Positions 12,470 to 20,034 of a stretch of 33,534 bases of DNA are shown here, piece by piece. A program made the translations under genes and the position numbers. Each line of letters begins with the position of its first letter. Position 1 is the first letter of the stretch. The notes under the pieces are model-generated. The model saw only the letters and a list, made by a program, of their open reading frames with translations. It was not told the DNA's origin and did not search any database. This DNA is from a virus: positions 1 through 33,534 of IMG/VR virus record IMGVR_UViG_3300032050_000478; one strand, 5' to 3'.

Positions 12470-13473
12470 GATTACTAATACTTACAACTCAGAACTCCGG
12501 TGTAGGGTATCATAGGTTAATGCTACCTATTTACTACTTAGAGAAAACCTATGCCTATTTTACCGATGTGCTTACCGATGAGGTACTAAAGGAGAACTTT
12601 GATATTGTTCTATTCAACCGCTTTATTCCGGGAGTTCAGTTAGAAACTTTATTAGAGAAAAGAAAAGAGTACGGCTTTAAGATGATTTGCGACATCGATG
12701 ATTATTGGATATTGGATAGTTCACATATCCTATATTCAGTTTATCCTACGCAAGAGATACTCAACCACATACAAGCTGCCGACTTAGTTACCTGCACGAA
12801 CGAAAGGTTATGGAATGCCATTAGGCCTTACAATTCTAACGTAACTATCCTACCGAATGCTTTGCCTTATGGTAACGACCAATTCACAGATGTAAGGGAG
12901 TACACCGATAAGGTTAAGTTTGTCTATACAGGTTCTATAACACACGAAGAAGATATTAAGTTGGTTCAGTTTCCTTTTAAGAGGGTTGCCTCAGATATGA
13001 ACCTAAGAAACAAAGTACACTTTCAATTGTGTGGCTTTGATGATAGGGGAGAAGGCTCAGCACATATCTGGCACAGGATGATTTCTAATTTTACTTGTGG
13101 GTTAAAGTTAGGGGATGTCAGAAGGTTTCTCCCAGTAACGGAGTATATGAATTTTTACAACGATGCGGATTGTTCTATCGTTCCGTTAAGGGCAACGAGG
13201 TTTAACTCAATGAAATCAAACCTTAAACTCTTAGAGGCAGCAAGTAAGAAGATACCTGTTATTGGTAGCCATGTTGAACCCTACTTAAATTCTCCGATGA
13301 TACCTGTTAATTATCAAGGGGATTGGTATCGTGAGATTAAAAAAGTAACCGAAGATGCTATTTATAGGCAAGAGAAGGGTTTGGAATTGTTCGACTGGGC
13401 GGTAACAAACTTTAATCTTTTTAAGGTAAATGAAATAAGAAAACAACTATATCTAAATTTGAATGGTCGTTGA
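12466..13473 (+). CDS. GT-B fold glycosyltransferase (GT4-like)
   Basis: A 335-residue protein with two Rossmann-like halves. The first has LLILTTQNSGVGYHR at the start, DIDDYW at 76-81, DLVTCTNERL (106-115) and ILPNALP (128-134). The second starts KFVYTGSITHEED and contains EYMNFYNDADCSIVPL and the region LKLLEAASKKIPVIGS that in GT4 enzymes holds the nucleotide-sugar site. Glycosyltransferases of this kind in phages modify DNA bases, virion proteins or host surfaces. Two further glycosyltransferase-like genes, an acyltransferase, a ParB-like protein and a dioxygenase follow, favouring a modification cassette. The acceptor cannot be told from sequence. Confidence 0.8.
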   Translation: MRLLILTTQNSGVGYHRLMLPIYYLEKTYAYFTDVLTDEVLKENFDIVLFNRFIPGVQLETLLEKRKEYGFKMICDIDDYWILDSSHILYSVYPTQEILNHIQAADLVTCTNERLWNAIRPYNSNVTILPNALPYGNDQFTDVREYTDKVKFVYTGSITHEEDIKLVQFPFKRVASDMNLRNKVHFQLCGFDDRGEGSAHIWHRMISNFTCGLKLGDVRRFLPVTEYMNFYNDADCSIVPLRATRFNSMKSNLKLLEAASKKIPVIGSHVEPYLNSPMIPVNYQGDWYREIKKVTEDAIYRQEKGLELFDWAVTNFNLFKVNEIRKQLYLNLNGR

Positions 13474-13476
13474 GTT

Positions 13477-13599
13477 ATGGCTAAATCTGGAACTATTGGA
13501 AAGCAAACATTTGGGAAGCGAAGAAAAGGAAAATCTCATAAGAAGCATAATAAACACAATCGAAAGGAAAGAAACTATCGAGGACAAGGGAGAGTTTGA
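13477..13599 (+). CDS. 40-residue highly basic protein
   Basis: MAKSGTIGKQTFGKRRKGKS followed by HKKHNKHNRKERNYRGQGRV. Nearly half of the residues are Lys, Arg or His. It sits in a gap between the glycosyltransferase and the acyltransferase, three bases after the former's stop. Small proteins of this composition are seen in Bacteroidetes phages and resemble ribosomal-protein tails. A nucleic-acid binding role is plausible, nothing more can be said. Confidence 0.65.
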   Translation: MAKSGTIGKQTFGKRRKGKSHKKHNKHNRKERNYRGQGRV

Positions 13600-13626
13600 G
13601 ATTAACTATCTAAAGCTAATGAACTA

Positions 13627-14100
13627 ATGATACACCCAACTGCAATAATCTACCCGAATGTAATCATCGAACCCGGTGTTTACATAGGACCTTATTGCAT
13701 AATAGGGGCTCCGGCTGAATGGAAAGGTTATGAGCATCACGAAGGATTAGTAACGATAATGTCAGGGGCGAGATTAACCGGGATGGTAACGGTAGATAGT
13801 GGAACGATTAGGAGAACGATTATTAGTGCTGGTTGTTATTTAATGAAGCACAGCCACGTTGGGCACGATGCTATTTTGTGTGAGAATGTTACGTTGAGTT
13901 GTGGAGCAAAAGTCGGTGGGCATACGATAGTAGAAAAGAATTGTAACATTGGATTAAATGCGGTCTTACATCAAAAGATAAGAATACCAGAAGGGTGTAT
14001 GATAGGTGCTTCGGCTTTTGTCGGAAAGAAATCTGTCTTACAACCCTTTCATAAATACGCTGGAGTACCTGTAAAAGAAATCGGAGAAAATGCTCGTTAA
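13627..14100 (+). CDS. LpxA-like left-handed beta-helix acyltransferase
   Basis: A 157-residue protein made of hexapeptide repeats from IHPTAIIYPNVIIEPGVYIG through SCGAKVGGHTIVEKNCNIG to MIGASAFVGKKSVL, ending PVKEIG. It resembles the LpxA/ acyl-ACP or acetyl-CoA O/N-acyltransferases. The His residues in MKHSHVGHDA are positioned as in LpxA catalytic sites. In phages these enzymes can acylate sugars on nucleotides, virions or host LPS. The start at 13627 follows the 40-residue gene by 27 bases. It fits a sugar-tailoring step next to three glycosyltransferases. Confidence 0.8.
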   Translation: MIHPTAIIYPNVIIEPGVYIGPYCIIGAPAEWKGYEHHEGLVTIMSGARLTGMVTVDSGTIRRTIISAGCYLMKHSHVGHDAILCENVTLSCGAKVGGHTIVEKNCNIGLNAVLHQKIRIPEGCMIGASAFVGKKSVLQPFHKYAGVPVKEIGENAR

Positions 14101-14710
14101 TATTATCTTATTAAACTACGAACGCAAGCAACACACCCAAAGGGTTAAGAATGTAAACTTCTCGAATGCAGGTTTTAACTTTGACTTTATAGAGGTTGAA
14201 ATGAAAGGGATAGCCAGAGCCATAAACTACGGAATAAGTAGAAGCTATCAATACGATGCGATAGTAACAATGGCTAATGATATTTTAATGCCTGAGAATT
14301 GGCTGCAAAGAATGGTAGAGGCTGCCTATGCTATACCTAATACAGGAATGTGCGGTATTCATTGCGTAGAAATGTTAGGAGAGAGAACTTACATAAACGA
14401 TATCCCAATTCATAAAGCCGATGCGGTGTTTGGGAATGTCTTAATCCCTATGCAAGCCATCGAGAAGATAGGAAAGTTCAACGAGGTGTACGACCCTTAT
14501 GGAATGCAGGATAGTGATTACTCTTTTAGATTAAAGCAAACAGGACATTTGAATTACTACTTAGGTGGGTTAACCGCTGAGCATATCGGACACGATGTCG
14601 GCCAAGATACCCCTTATAGAAAAATGAAGGATGAGGGGTTAAGTAAGTGTGATAAACTATGGGCACAGGAAACCGCTAAATATCAATCAACAAATAATTA
14701 CAAAATATGA
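14090..14710 (+). CDS. GT-A fold glycosyltransferase (GT2-like)
   Basis: A 206-residue protein with a GT2-type start (LVNIILLNYERKQHTQ), an internal AIVTMANDILMPENWL segment (about 57-72) where MAND stands in the place of the usual DxD, a donor/acceptor loop around DAVFGNVLIPMQAIEKIGKF, and the typical GMQDSDYSFRLKQTGH (E/D-x-D-x-x-x-R). It overlaps the acyltransferase by 11 bases. Many phage GT2-like enzymes look like this. The altered DxD (ND) could mean different metal use or reduced activity. Confidence 0.75.
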   Translation: MLVNIILLNYERKQHTQRVKNVNFSNAGFNFDFIEVEMKGIARAINYGISRSYQYDAIVTMANDILMPENWLQRMVEAAYAIPNTGMCGIHCVEMLGERTYINDIPIHKADAVFGNVLIPMQAIEKIGKFNEVYDPYGMQDSDYSFRLKQTGHLNYYLGGLTAEHIGHDVGQDTPYRKMKDEGLSKCDKLWAQETAKYQSTNNYKI

Positions 14711-15288
14711 AAGCACAAAAAGTTTCTATTGGTAAAATCAAGTTAAACCCAAGTAATCCGAGAATTATCAAAGATGATAAGTTTCAAAAACTTGTTAAGA
14801 GTATACAAGATTTTCCCGAGATGAAAGAGGTACGACCTATTGTTGTGAACGAAGATATGGTAATCTTAGGTGGCAATATGCGTTTTCGAGCAATGCAAGA
14901 AGCAGGAGTAAAAGAAGTTCCTGTCGTTGTTGTAGATTGGAACGAAGAAAAGCAAAAAGAGTTTACCATAAAAGATAATTTGAGCTTTGGCGAATGGGAT
15001 TGGGATGCCTTAGCGAATGATTGGAATATTGAAGCGTTAAGAGATTGGGGAGTTGATGTTCCTAGTTTTAATATAGATTTAATTGAGCCGGAGATAGATA
15101 CAACTCGTTTAGGTGAGAATATGGATAAGTATATAAACAATTCTATTAAACAAATTGTTTTATATTATGATACCGAAAAATTTGAACAAATGTTAAACGA
15201 TTTAGATAAAATTGCCAATGAAAAAGGCTTTGAAGATAATAGTGAAGTAGTTCAATACCTAGTAGAACAATTCAAGAAAAATGTTTAA
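14707..15288 (+). CDS. ParB-like N-terminal domain protein
   Basis: A 193-residue protein with a ParB/Srx-type N-terminal domain: VSIGKIKLNPSNPRI, a helix with FQKLVKSIQDFPEM, IVVNEDMVILGGNMRFRAMQ (GGNMRFRA at 55-62) and EVPVVVVDWNEE. ParB-like phage proteins of this type bind CTP or act as nucleases or methylation-linked factors and often lie beside terminase and DNA-modification genes. The rest lacks a ParB DNA-binding helix-turn-helix. It follows the glycosyltransferase with a four-base overlap. It could target modification enzymes to DNA; that is inference. Confidence 0.8.
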   Translation: MKAQKVSIGKIKLNPSNPRIIKDDKFQKLVKSIQDFPEMKEVRPIVVNEDMVILGGNMRFRAMQEAGVKEVPVVVVDWNEEKQKEFTIKDNLSFGEWDWDALANDWNIEALRDWGVDVPSFNIDLIEPEIDTTRLGENMDKYINNSIKQIVLYYDTEKFEQMLNDLDKIANEKGFEDNSEVVQYLVEQFKKNV

Positions 15289-16183
15289 GAATAGATTATT
15301 CTATCTAAGTAATAGCGATTATGGTGGTTGGGTATCTTTTACCTATCATTTGGCTAATTTATTACAGGAAGATAGTGTTATTAAAATTAAGCCTACATTG
15401 AAAGGTGGAGGTACATTCTACGGGAATGTCAGATATTTTAATGTACCGAAGGAAGTTATTAAGAAATTCGAGCAGCCTATAATTACTGCGGTAGATAAAG
15501 CGCATTATCAATATCTGAGATTATTCAAGAATCCTATTATTGTTATTCACGACCCAACGGAGCTATCTGAGGAAATGCTACAAATAGCTAAAACAAATAA
15601 AGTAATTACGATAAGGGAAAGCGTTCATAATTTACTACTGTCCTTAGGTATTAACAATCAATTCCTCAAACACCCTTTCTATAAGTATAAAAAGGAGAAA
15701 GGAAATAACGCAATTAATAGGTCATTGTCTAGAGTAGACTTTGATAAGAATACCCATATAATTTGCAAAGCTAATAACCTAGGAGCAGGAATAGAAATCT
15801 ATGGTTACAAAAATCATATTTATTACTTCCATAAATTAAAAGAATTAGGTTTCGATAGCCAATATAAAGGGTATTATTCTAAAAAGATTAATGATATATC
15901 AAGTTTATACGCTAATACAAAATACTTAGTTGACCTATCTACTATAAAGCAAGATGGCGGTGGAACACAATATACGTTTTTGGAAGCAGAATATCATCAT
16001 TGCGGTTTGATATTGCATAAAGATTGGTGTAATGTTCCTAATAGTGTTTATCGAAACGGTGAAAATTGCCACACGATAGCCGATGAGCACGAATTACTAG
16101 AAGCAATAAATAAACCTATTCTAAAAAGCAACCTCGTTCCTACGGAAGAAGAAAACAATAAATGGATAAAACTATGCAAGTAA
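15281..16183 (+). CDS. Glycosyltransferase-like protein (third)
   Basis: A 300-residue protein with the layout of a GT-B enzyme. The N-terminal part has DYGGWVSFTYHLANLL and PIIVIHDPTELS; the C-terminal nucleotide-sugar half contains YLVDLSTIKQDGGGTQYTFLEA (about 215-236), followed by HKDWCNVPNSVY and HELLEAI. The GGGTQYTFLEA loop matches phage GT-B proteins of this class. It overlaps the dioxygenase gene by 22 bases and the ParB-like gene by eight. Substrate unknown; likely part of the same cassette. Confidence 0.65.
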   Translation: MFKNRLFYLSNSDYGGWVSFTYHLANLLQEDSVIKIKPTLKGGGTFYGNVRYFNVPKEVIKKFEQPIITAVDKAHYQYLRLFKNPIIVIHDPTELSEEMLQIAKTNKVITIRESVHNLLLSLGINNQFLKHPFYKYKKEKGNNAINRSLSRVDFDKNTHIICKANNLGAGIEIYGYKNHIYYFHKLKELGFDSQYKGYYSKKINDISSLYANTKYLVDLSTIKQDGGGTQYTFLEAEYHHCGLILHKDWCNVPNSVYRNGENCHTIADEHELLEAINKPILKSNLVPTEEENNKWIKLCK

Positions 16184-17076
16184 TTGAGATTCAACCAAAA
16201 GAAATAGACATAGCTAGTTTCAAAAAAAGAACTGCTTTGGATAGCGACGCAGAACACTTAATAAAAGAAGATACTGTTATTACTACTAATGGAGTTCCTG
16301 TTATTATGTACTGCAAAATTAAAGAAAATTTAGACGCATTGCGTTGGTCAGTATGTAGTATTCCTTATTCAAAGTCTGATAGAACTGGAGGATTGGTTAC
16401 ACAAAGTGCTATCTTCGGGTATAAGCCGAAAATATCTATGCGTTCAGATTTTTGTAGCGCAACGGCTATGGCTAGAACCTATCCAAAACAACACTATGTA
16501 ATAACTGAATTTGCTAAAAATCTTACCAATTACTATAACGAACACTTCCCCGAAGTATTTTCGAAACATACCGAAATCGTAGAACATAAGGTAAAAAAAG
16601 ATTGGGTAATAGATGGCTCACCTTTTACATCAGGTATTGTTAATAAAGATAACCCCTTGAAATACCACTTCGATGCAGGAAACTTCAAAGGCGTTCTTTC
16701 AAATATGGTAGCCTTTAAAAAAAATATTATTGGTGGCAGACTAATAATTCCTGCATATAACATTAAATTAGAAATTCAAGATGGTAGTTTATCGGTATTC
16801 GATGGGCAAAGTATTCTTCACGGAGTTAGTCCCTTTGAAAAAACTAATGAAGACGCTTATCGTTATACGATAGTTTACTACACATTAGAACAAATGTGGA
16901 AGTGTGAAACAATTACCGATGAGCTTATTAGGATAAGGAAAAAGAAAAAGGAACGTGAGTTTAATAGGCTTAATCCTGAGCATATGGAAAAGCTAAAAGA
17001 AATTAAATCTAATATAGATAAAAAAGTTCAAAAGGAACTCGTAAACCATATCAAACAACGAGAAAACAATGGCTAA
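16162..17076 (+). CDS. TET/JBP-like 2-oxoglutarate Fe(II) dioxygenase
   Basis: A 304-residue protein whose C-terminal half is a double-stranded beta-helix oxygenase. HFDAGN supplies His169 and Asp171, GGRLIIPAYNI is a strand pair, DGQSILHGVSPF gives His220 as the third iron ligand, and YRYTIVYY gives Arg234 for 2-oxoglutarate. This arrangement fits the TET/JBP group that oxidises 5-methylpyrimidines in DNA (5mC or thymine). A Lys/Glu-rich helical tail (252-304) follows. The N-terminal 150 residues are not recognised. The start is 16162 or 16174. It lies beside ParB-like and glycosyltransferase genes, and terminase follows, as described for phage DNA-modification operons. Closely related oxygenases act on other targets, so the substrate is inferred. 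Confidence 0.75.
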   Translation: MDKTMQVIEIQPKEIDIASFKKRTALDSDAEHLIKEDTVITTNGVPVIMYCKIKENLDALRWSVCSIPYSKSDRTGGLVTQSAIFGYKPKISMRSDFCSATAMARTYPKQHYVITEFAKNLTNYYNEHFPEVFSKHTEIVEHKVKKDWVIDGSPFTSGIVNKDNPLKYHFDAGNFKGVLSNMVAFKKNIIGGRLIIPAYNIKLEIQDGSLSVFDGQSILHGVSPFEKTNEDAYRYTIVYYTLEQMWKCETITDELIRIRKKKKEREFNRLNPEHMEKLKEIKSNIDKKVQKELVNHIKQRENNG

Positions 17077-17440
17077 TGCAAATAATTTAGTTGGTAAAGG
17101 TTTTGACGCTCACCCTGAGAGAATTAACAGGAACGGCAGACCAAGGAAGTACACAAGCCTCTTACGTGAGGAAGGCTATCGCCTATCAGAAATTAACGAT
17201 ACGATACAGGCTATGATGCAGATGACGATTGAAGAATTAAAGGAAGTTTGGGAAAACCCCGAGGCTACTATCCTAGAAAAGACTATCGCCAACGCAATGC
17301 GTAAAAGCCTTGAAAAAGGCTCTCTTTATTCTATGGAAACATTGCTTACTCGAGTATACGGAAAGCCTAAAGAAACGCAGCAGGTAAGCTCTGATAGCAA
17401 AATAGAAGTAGTGTTCGTTAATGGCAAGACTATATTATGA
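17069..17440 (+). CDS. terS: Terminase small subunit-like protein
   Basis: A 123-residue helical protein with an N-terminal NRNGRPRKY basic patch and a helical middle (EELKEVWENPEATILEKTIANAMRKSL), ending in YGKPKETQQV and a short strand. This resembles small terminase or DUF5681-type proteins that lie directly upstream of the large subunit and bind pac/cos DNA. Stop overlaps the large-subunit start (ATGA). It starts eight bases inside the dioxygenase gene. Recognition site is not visible. Confidence 0.75.
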   Translation: MANANNLVGKGFDAHPERINRNGRPRKYTSLLREEGYRLSEINDTIQAMMQMTIEELKEVWENPEATILEKTIANAMRKSLEKGSLYSMETLLTRVYGKPKETQQVSSDSKIEVVFVNGKTIL

Positions 17441-18588
17441 AGATTGAACTACCTAATCCTCATATTAATCAATCCGCAATCCTAGAATCTAAAGCTAGGT
17501 TTCGGGTTGTTATGGCAGGAAGAAGGTTCGGTAAGTCAGAATTAAGCCAAATAGAAATAATAGTTAATGCTTTACAAGGCAAGCAGGTATTTTATGTTAC
17601 CCCTACCTACAATCTGGCTCGTGTATTCTTTGACCAATTAGCCAAGGCAGTACCTTTTGAAGCTAACAAATCGGAACTATCAATCAAGTTCCCAAATGGC
17701 GGTGCGGTTTACTTTTTTACAGGCGAACGCTTAGACAACCTCAGAGGTCGCAAGTTTCATTTCGGGGTTATAGATGAAGCATCGTTTATACCTGATTTAG
17801 AAAATGGATGGCTCAATTCAATCCGACCTACCTTAACCGATTACAAGGGTAAAGCTTTATTCATCTCCACACCTAAAGGCAAGAACTTCTTTTATTCTTT
17901 ATTCCTTAAGAACGGAGAACCCGATTGGGAGAGTTTTAAATTCACTACCTATGACAATCCGCATATTGATAAAACCGAAATAGACGATGCCCGAACCCAA
18001 TTACCTGAGGTAGTATTCGAACAAGAGTATATGGCAAACCCGGCTGAAAATGCCGCTAATCCTTTCGGCAGTATCTACATCAAGCAATGTACATTTGGAT
18101 TGACTAATGAGCCTCCTATTGCGTTTGGGGTAGACTTGGCGAAGTCGGTTGACTATACTGTTATTATCGGCTTAGATAAGAACGGCTCTGTTTGTTACTT
18201 TGACAGGTTTCAAAAGGATTGGAGACAGACAAAGCAAGTCATATCTCAGTTACCTAAAGTACCGACTCTGATTGATAGCACCGGAGCCGGAGACCCTATC
18301 TTCGAAGATTTACAAAGGGATGGTTTACCTGTTAGTGGTTTTAAGTTCAGTTCAACCTCTAAGCAGCAACTTATGGAAGGATTGGCATCAGCTATCCAAC
18401 AAAGAAAGATTACATTCCCCGAAGGGCATATCACTCAGGAACTTGAAATCTTTGAGTATCAATACACCGCTACTGGAGTTCGCTATTCAGCACCGCAAGG
18501 CTTCCACGATGACTGCGTGATGGCTTTAGGATTGGCTTGGCATCACTATATCAGAAATCAAGCACAAGGCAAGTATTCGTTCGCATAA
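17437..18588 (+). CDS. terL: Terminase large subunit
   Basis: A 383-residue packaging ATPase-nuclease. Walker A AGRRFGKS (27-34), Walker B GVIDEAS (110-116), motif III FISTPKG (142-148), and nuclease residues Asp233 (GVDLAKS), Asp280 (LIDSTGAGD) and Asp358/Asp359 (FHDDCVMAL). The protein cuts and pumps DNA into proheads, with the small subunit upstream. Its length is short for a terminase but all core motifs are present. The downstream gene is preceded by the CTATTTAGT leader rather than overlapping. Confidence 0.92.
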   Translation: MKIELPNPHINQSAILESKARFRVVMAGRRFGKSELSQIEIIVNALQGKQVFYVTPTYNLARVFFDQLAKAVPFEANKSELSIKFPNGGAVYFFTGERLDNLRGRKFHFGVIDEASFIPDLENGWLNSIRPTLTDYKGKALFISTPKGKNFFYSLFLKNGEPDWESFKFTTYDNPHIDKTEIDDARTQLPEVVFEQEYMANPAENAANPFGSIYIKQCTFGLTNEPPIAFGVDLAKSVDYTVIIGLDKNGSVCYFDRFQKDWRQTKQVISQLPKVPTLIDSTGAGDPIFEDLQRDGLPVSGFKFSSTSKQQLMEGLASAIQQRKITFPEGHITQELEIFEYQYTATGVRYSAPQGFHDDCVMALGLAWHHYIRNQAQGKYSFA

Positions 18589-18605
18589 CAATTTATCGGG
18601 GTTTA

Positions 18606-18621
18606 TCTATTTAGTTGTATG
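18606..18621 (+). promoter_or_regulatory. TCTATTTAGTNGTATG leader element, copy 1
   Basis: TCTATTTAGTTGTATG ends at the start codon of the tail chaperone gene (ATG 18619). Identical at 15 of 16 positions to the sites before 25309 and 28490. Function unproven: late promoter -10 with near-leaderless transcript, or a translation-initiation signal. Confidence 0.55.
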
Positions 18622-19353
18622 AACTGGAAAGATATAACCGTATTCCAATGGCAGCAACTGAATGACTTGTTTATTAAGTCAAAGAACTTGACTGAGTTAG
18701 ACCTTGCCGTACAATCAGCCGCTATCTGTACAAACAAAACCGAAAACGAAATCGACTCCTTACCCTTAAAGGAGTTGAACAATTTATTAAAGCAGATTAG
18801 CTTTATCCACGAAGAGATTAAGCCCCAACCTCAGAAGTTTATCCAGATAAACAAAAGGCGGTATAAGTGCATTTATGACGTTCGTAAGATACCAGCAGCG
18901 AGGTATATAGAGACAAAGCATTTCGGCCAAGATGTAAACGGAAACTTGCATAAGATTGCAGCCTGTATGGTTGTACCTATGAAAAAGAGTTGGTTTGGTT
19001 GGAAGGTTGATAAATACGAAGCAGCAAGACACGAAGAGTACGCTCAGGATATGTTAGAGGCTCCGATTACTGCCATCCTCGGTAGTGTGGTTTTTTTTTA
19101 TCAAGTTTACAAAAACTGGATAAAGAGTTCGAAGGATTATTTGATAAAGGAGATGATGACCAAGATGACAAGGTATCAGGCAGAAGTAGTGTATCAAACT
19201 TTATGCGATACTATGGATGGATATACCAGACCGAGTTGGTCGCTAACTTCGAGAAAATCACACTCGAGCAATGTTATGAACTCCCGCTATTACAATACCT
19301 TAATGACTTGGCTTACCTTAAAGCGAAAGGAGAATACGAAGCAGAGCAGCTAA
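18619..19353 (+). CDS. Tail assembly chaperone, unshifted product
   Basis: A 244-residue protein. The first 160 residues look like a tail assembly chaperone N-part (MNWKDITVFQWQQLNDLF..., CTNKTENEIDSLPLKELNNLL). After ILGSVVFF the frame continues as an unnatural Ser/Thr/Lys-rich tail to 19353. A T9 run at 19091-19099 ends the good stretch. The -1 frame from that run reads LSSLQKLDKEFEGLF and on to YGKKY (stop 19377-19379), which looks like a real protein. Either a programmed -1 frameshift, as in gpG/gpGT chaperones, or a homopolymer error. The expected full-length form is 253 residues. Confidence 0.7.
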   Translation: MNWKDITVFQWQQLNDLFIKSKNLTELDLAVQSAAICTNKTENEIDSLPLKELNNLLKQISFIHEEIKPQPQKFIQINKRRYKCIYDVRKIPAARYIETKHFGQDVNGNLHKIAACMVVPMKKSWFGWKVDKYEAARHEEYAQDMLEAPITAILGSVVFFYQVYKNWIKSSKDYLIKEMMTKMTRYQAEVVYQTLCDTMDGYTRPSWSLTSRKSHSSNVMNSRYYNTLMTWLTLKRKENTKQSS

Positions 19354-19379
19354 GAAAAGCGTATGGCAAAAAGTATTAA
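19102..19379 (+). CDS. Frameshifted (-1) C-terminal part of tail chaperone
   Basis: Continuation in the -1 frame after the T9 run, about 91 residues. It reads LSSLQKLDKEFEGLFDKGDD, then VSGRSSVSNFMRYYGWIY, ITLEQCYELPLLQYLNDLAY and YEAEQLRKAYGKKY. It has balanced amino-acid composition and no internal stop for 91 codons, unlike the 0-frame tail. The slippery heptamer T-TTT-TTT in the 0 frame fits -1 slippage. The end overlaps the next gene by 17 bases. The fusion protein would chaperone the tape measure during tail assembly. Confidence 0.6.
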
Positions 19380-20034
19380 GCAATTACAGGCCGATTTGTT
19401 GAGCGATGGTTTACTAAATGAGTTAGGAGCCAAGCGAAGCGATGTCAATCAATTACCTGTATTAGAGCAGTTATTGATTAGGTCGGCTGCAAACTTTATC
19501 TTAAAGGTAAAAGAGAATATCGAGGTCTTAGGGATTAGCGATACCGGGGCTTTAAGTGATGATATTAGTTCAGGAGATTTAGTCAGGCAAGGGAATGTTT
19601 ACTCGATTGAAATGGGTTATCCTGCTGGCTCAAAAGCGGCTAAGTATTATGACTTTATCAACAAAGGGGTTAAGGGAGTACAATCAGGAACACCGAACTC
19701 TCCATATGCCTTCAAGAACCTGGGGGTTAGTAGAGCATTCCAGAATAATATATCGGCTTGGATAAAGAGAAACAATATCAAGGGCGATGTATCTATAACG
19801 AAGAGACAATCGAAGAGGCAATCGCTATCTAAGATGGTAAGTCAGAGTACAAGGCAAAAGAGTTTAGCTTATGTGGTGGCTCGGTCGATAAAAAAGAAGG
19901 GATTAAAAAAGACAGGCTTCTTTGATAGTGCGGTAAATAGCTTTTTTGGAAATGACTTTACAACTGCGGTAAGCAAGATTATAGGACAAGATGTAAGAAT
20001 TTTAATTAGGCAAAATGGCAATAACAATCAATAG
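19363..20034 (+). CDS. Probable tail/neck completion protein (HK97 gp10-like pattern)
   Basis: A 223-residue protein following the chaperone. It begins MAKSIKQLQADLLSDGLLNEL and has KVKENIEVLGISDTGALSDD, a stretch with AAKYYDFINKGVKGVQSGT near the middle, and a basic helical region (KRQSKRQSLSKM). The layout, a helix then a YYDFINKG-type loop, recalls HK97 gp10-like tail/neck proteins. It overlaps the next gene by 20 bases. Structural role is inferred from position; family assignment is weak. Confidence 0.5.
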   Translation: MAKSIKQLQADLLSDGLLNELGAKRSDVNQLPVLEQLLIRSAANFILKVKENIEVLGISDTGALSDDISSGDLVRQGNVYSIEMGYPAGSKAAKYYDFINKGVKGVQSGTPNSPYAFKNLGVSRAFQNNISAWIKRNNIKGDVSITKRQSKRQSLSKMVSQSTRQKSLAYVVARSIKKKGLKKTGFFDSAVNSFFGNDFTTAVSKIIGQDVRILIRQNGNNNQ

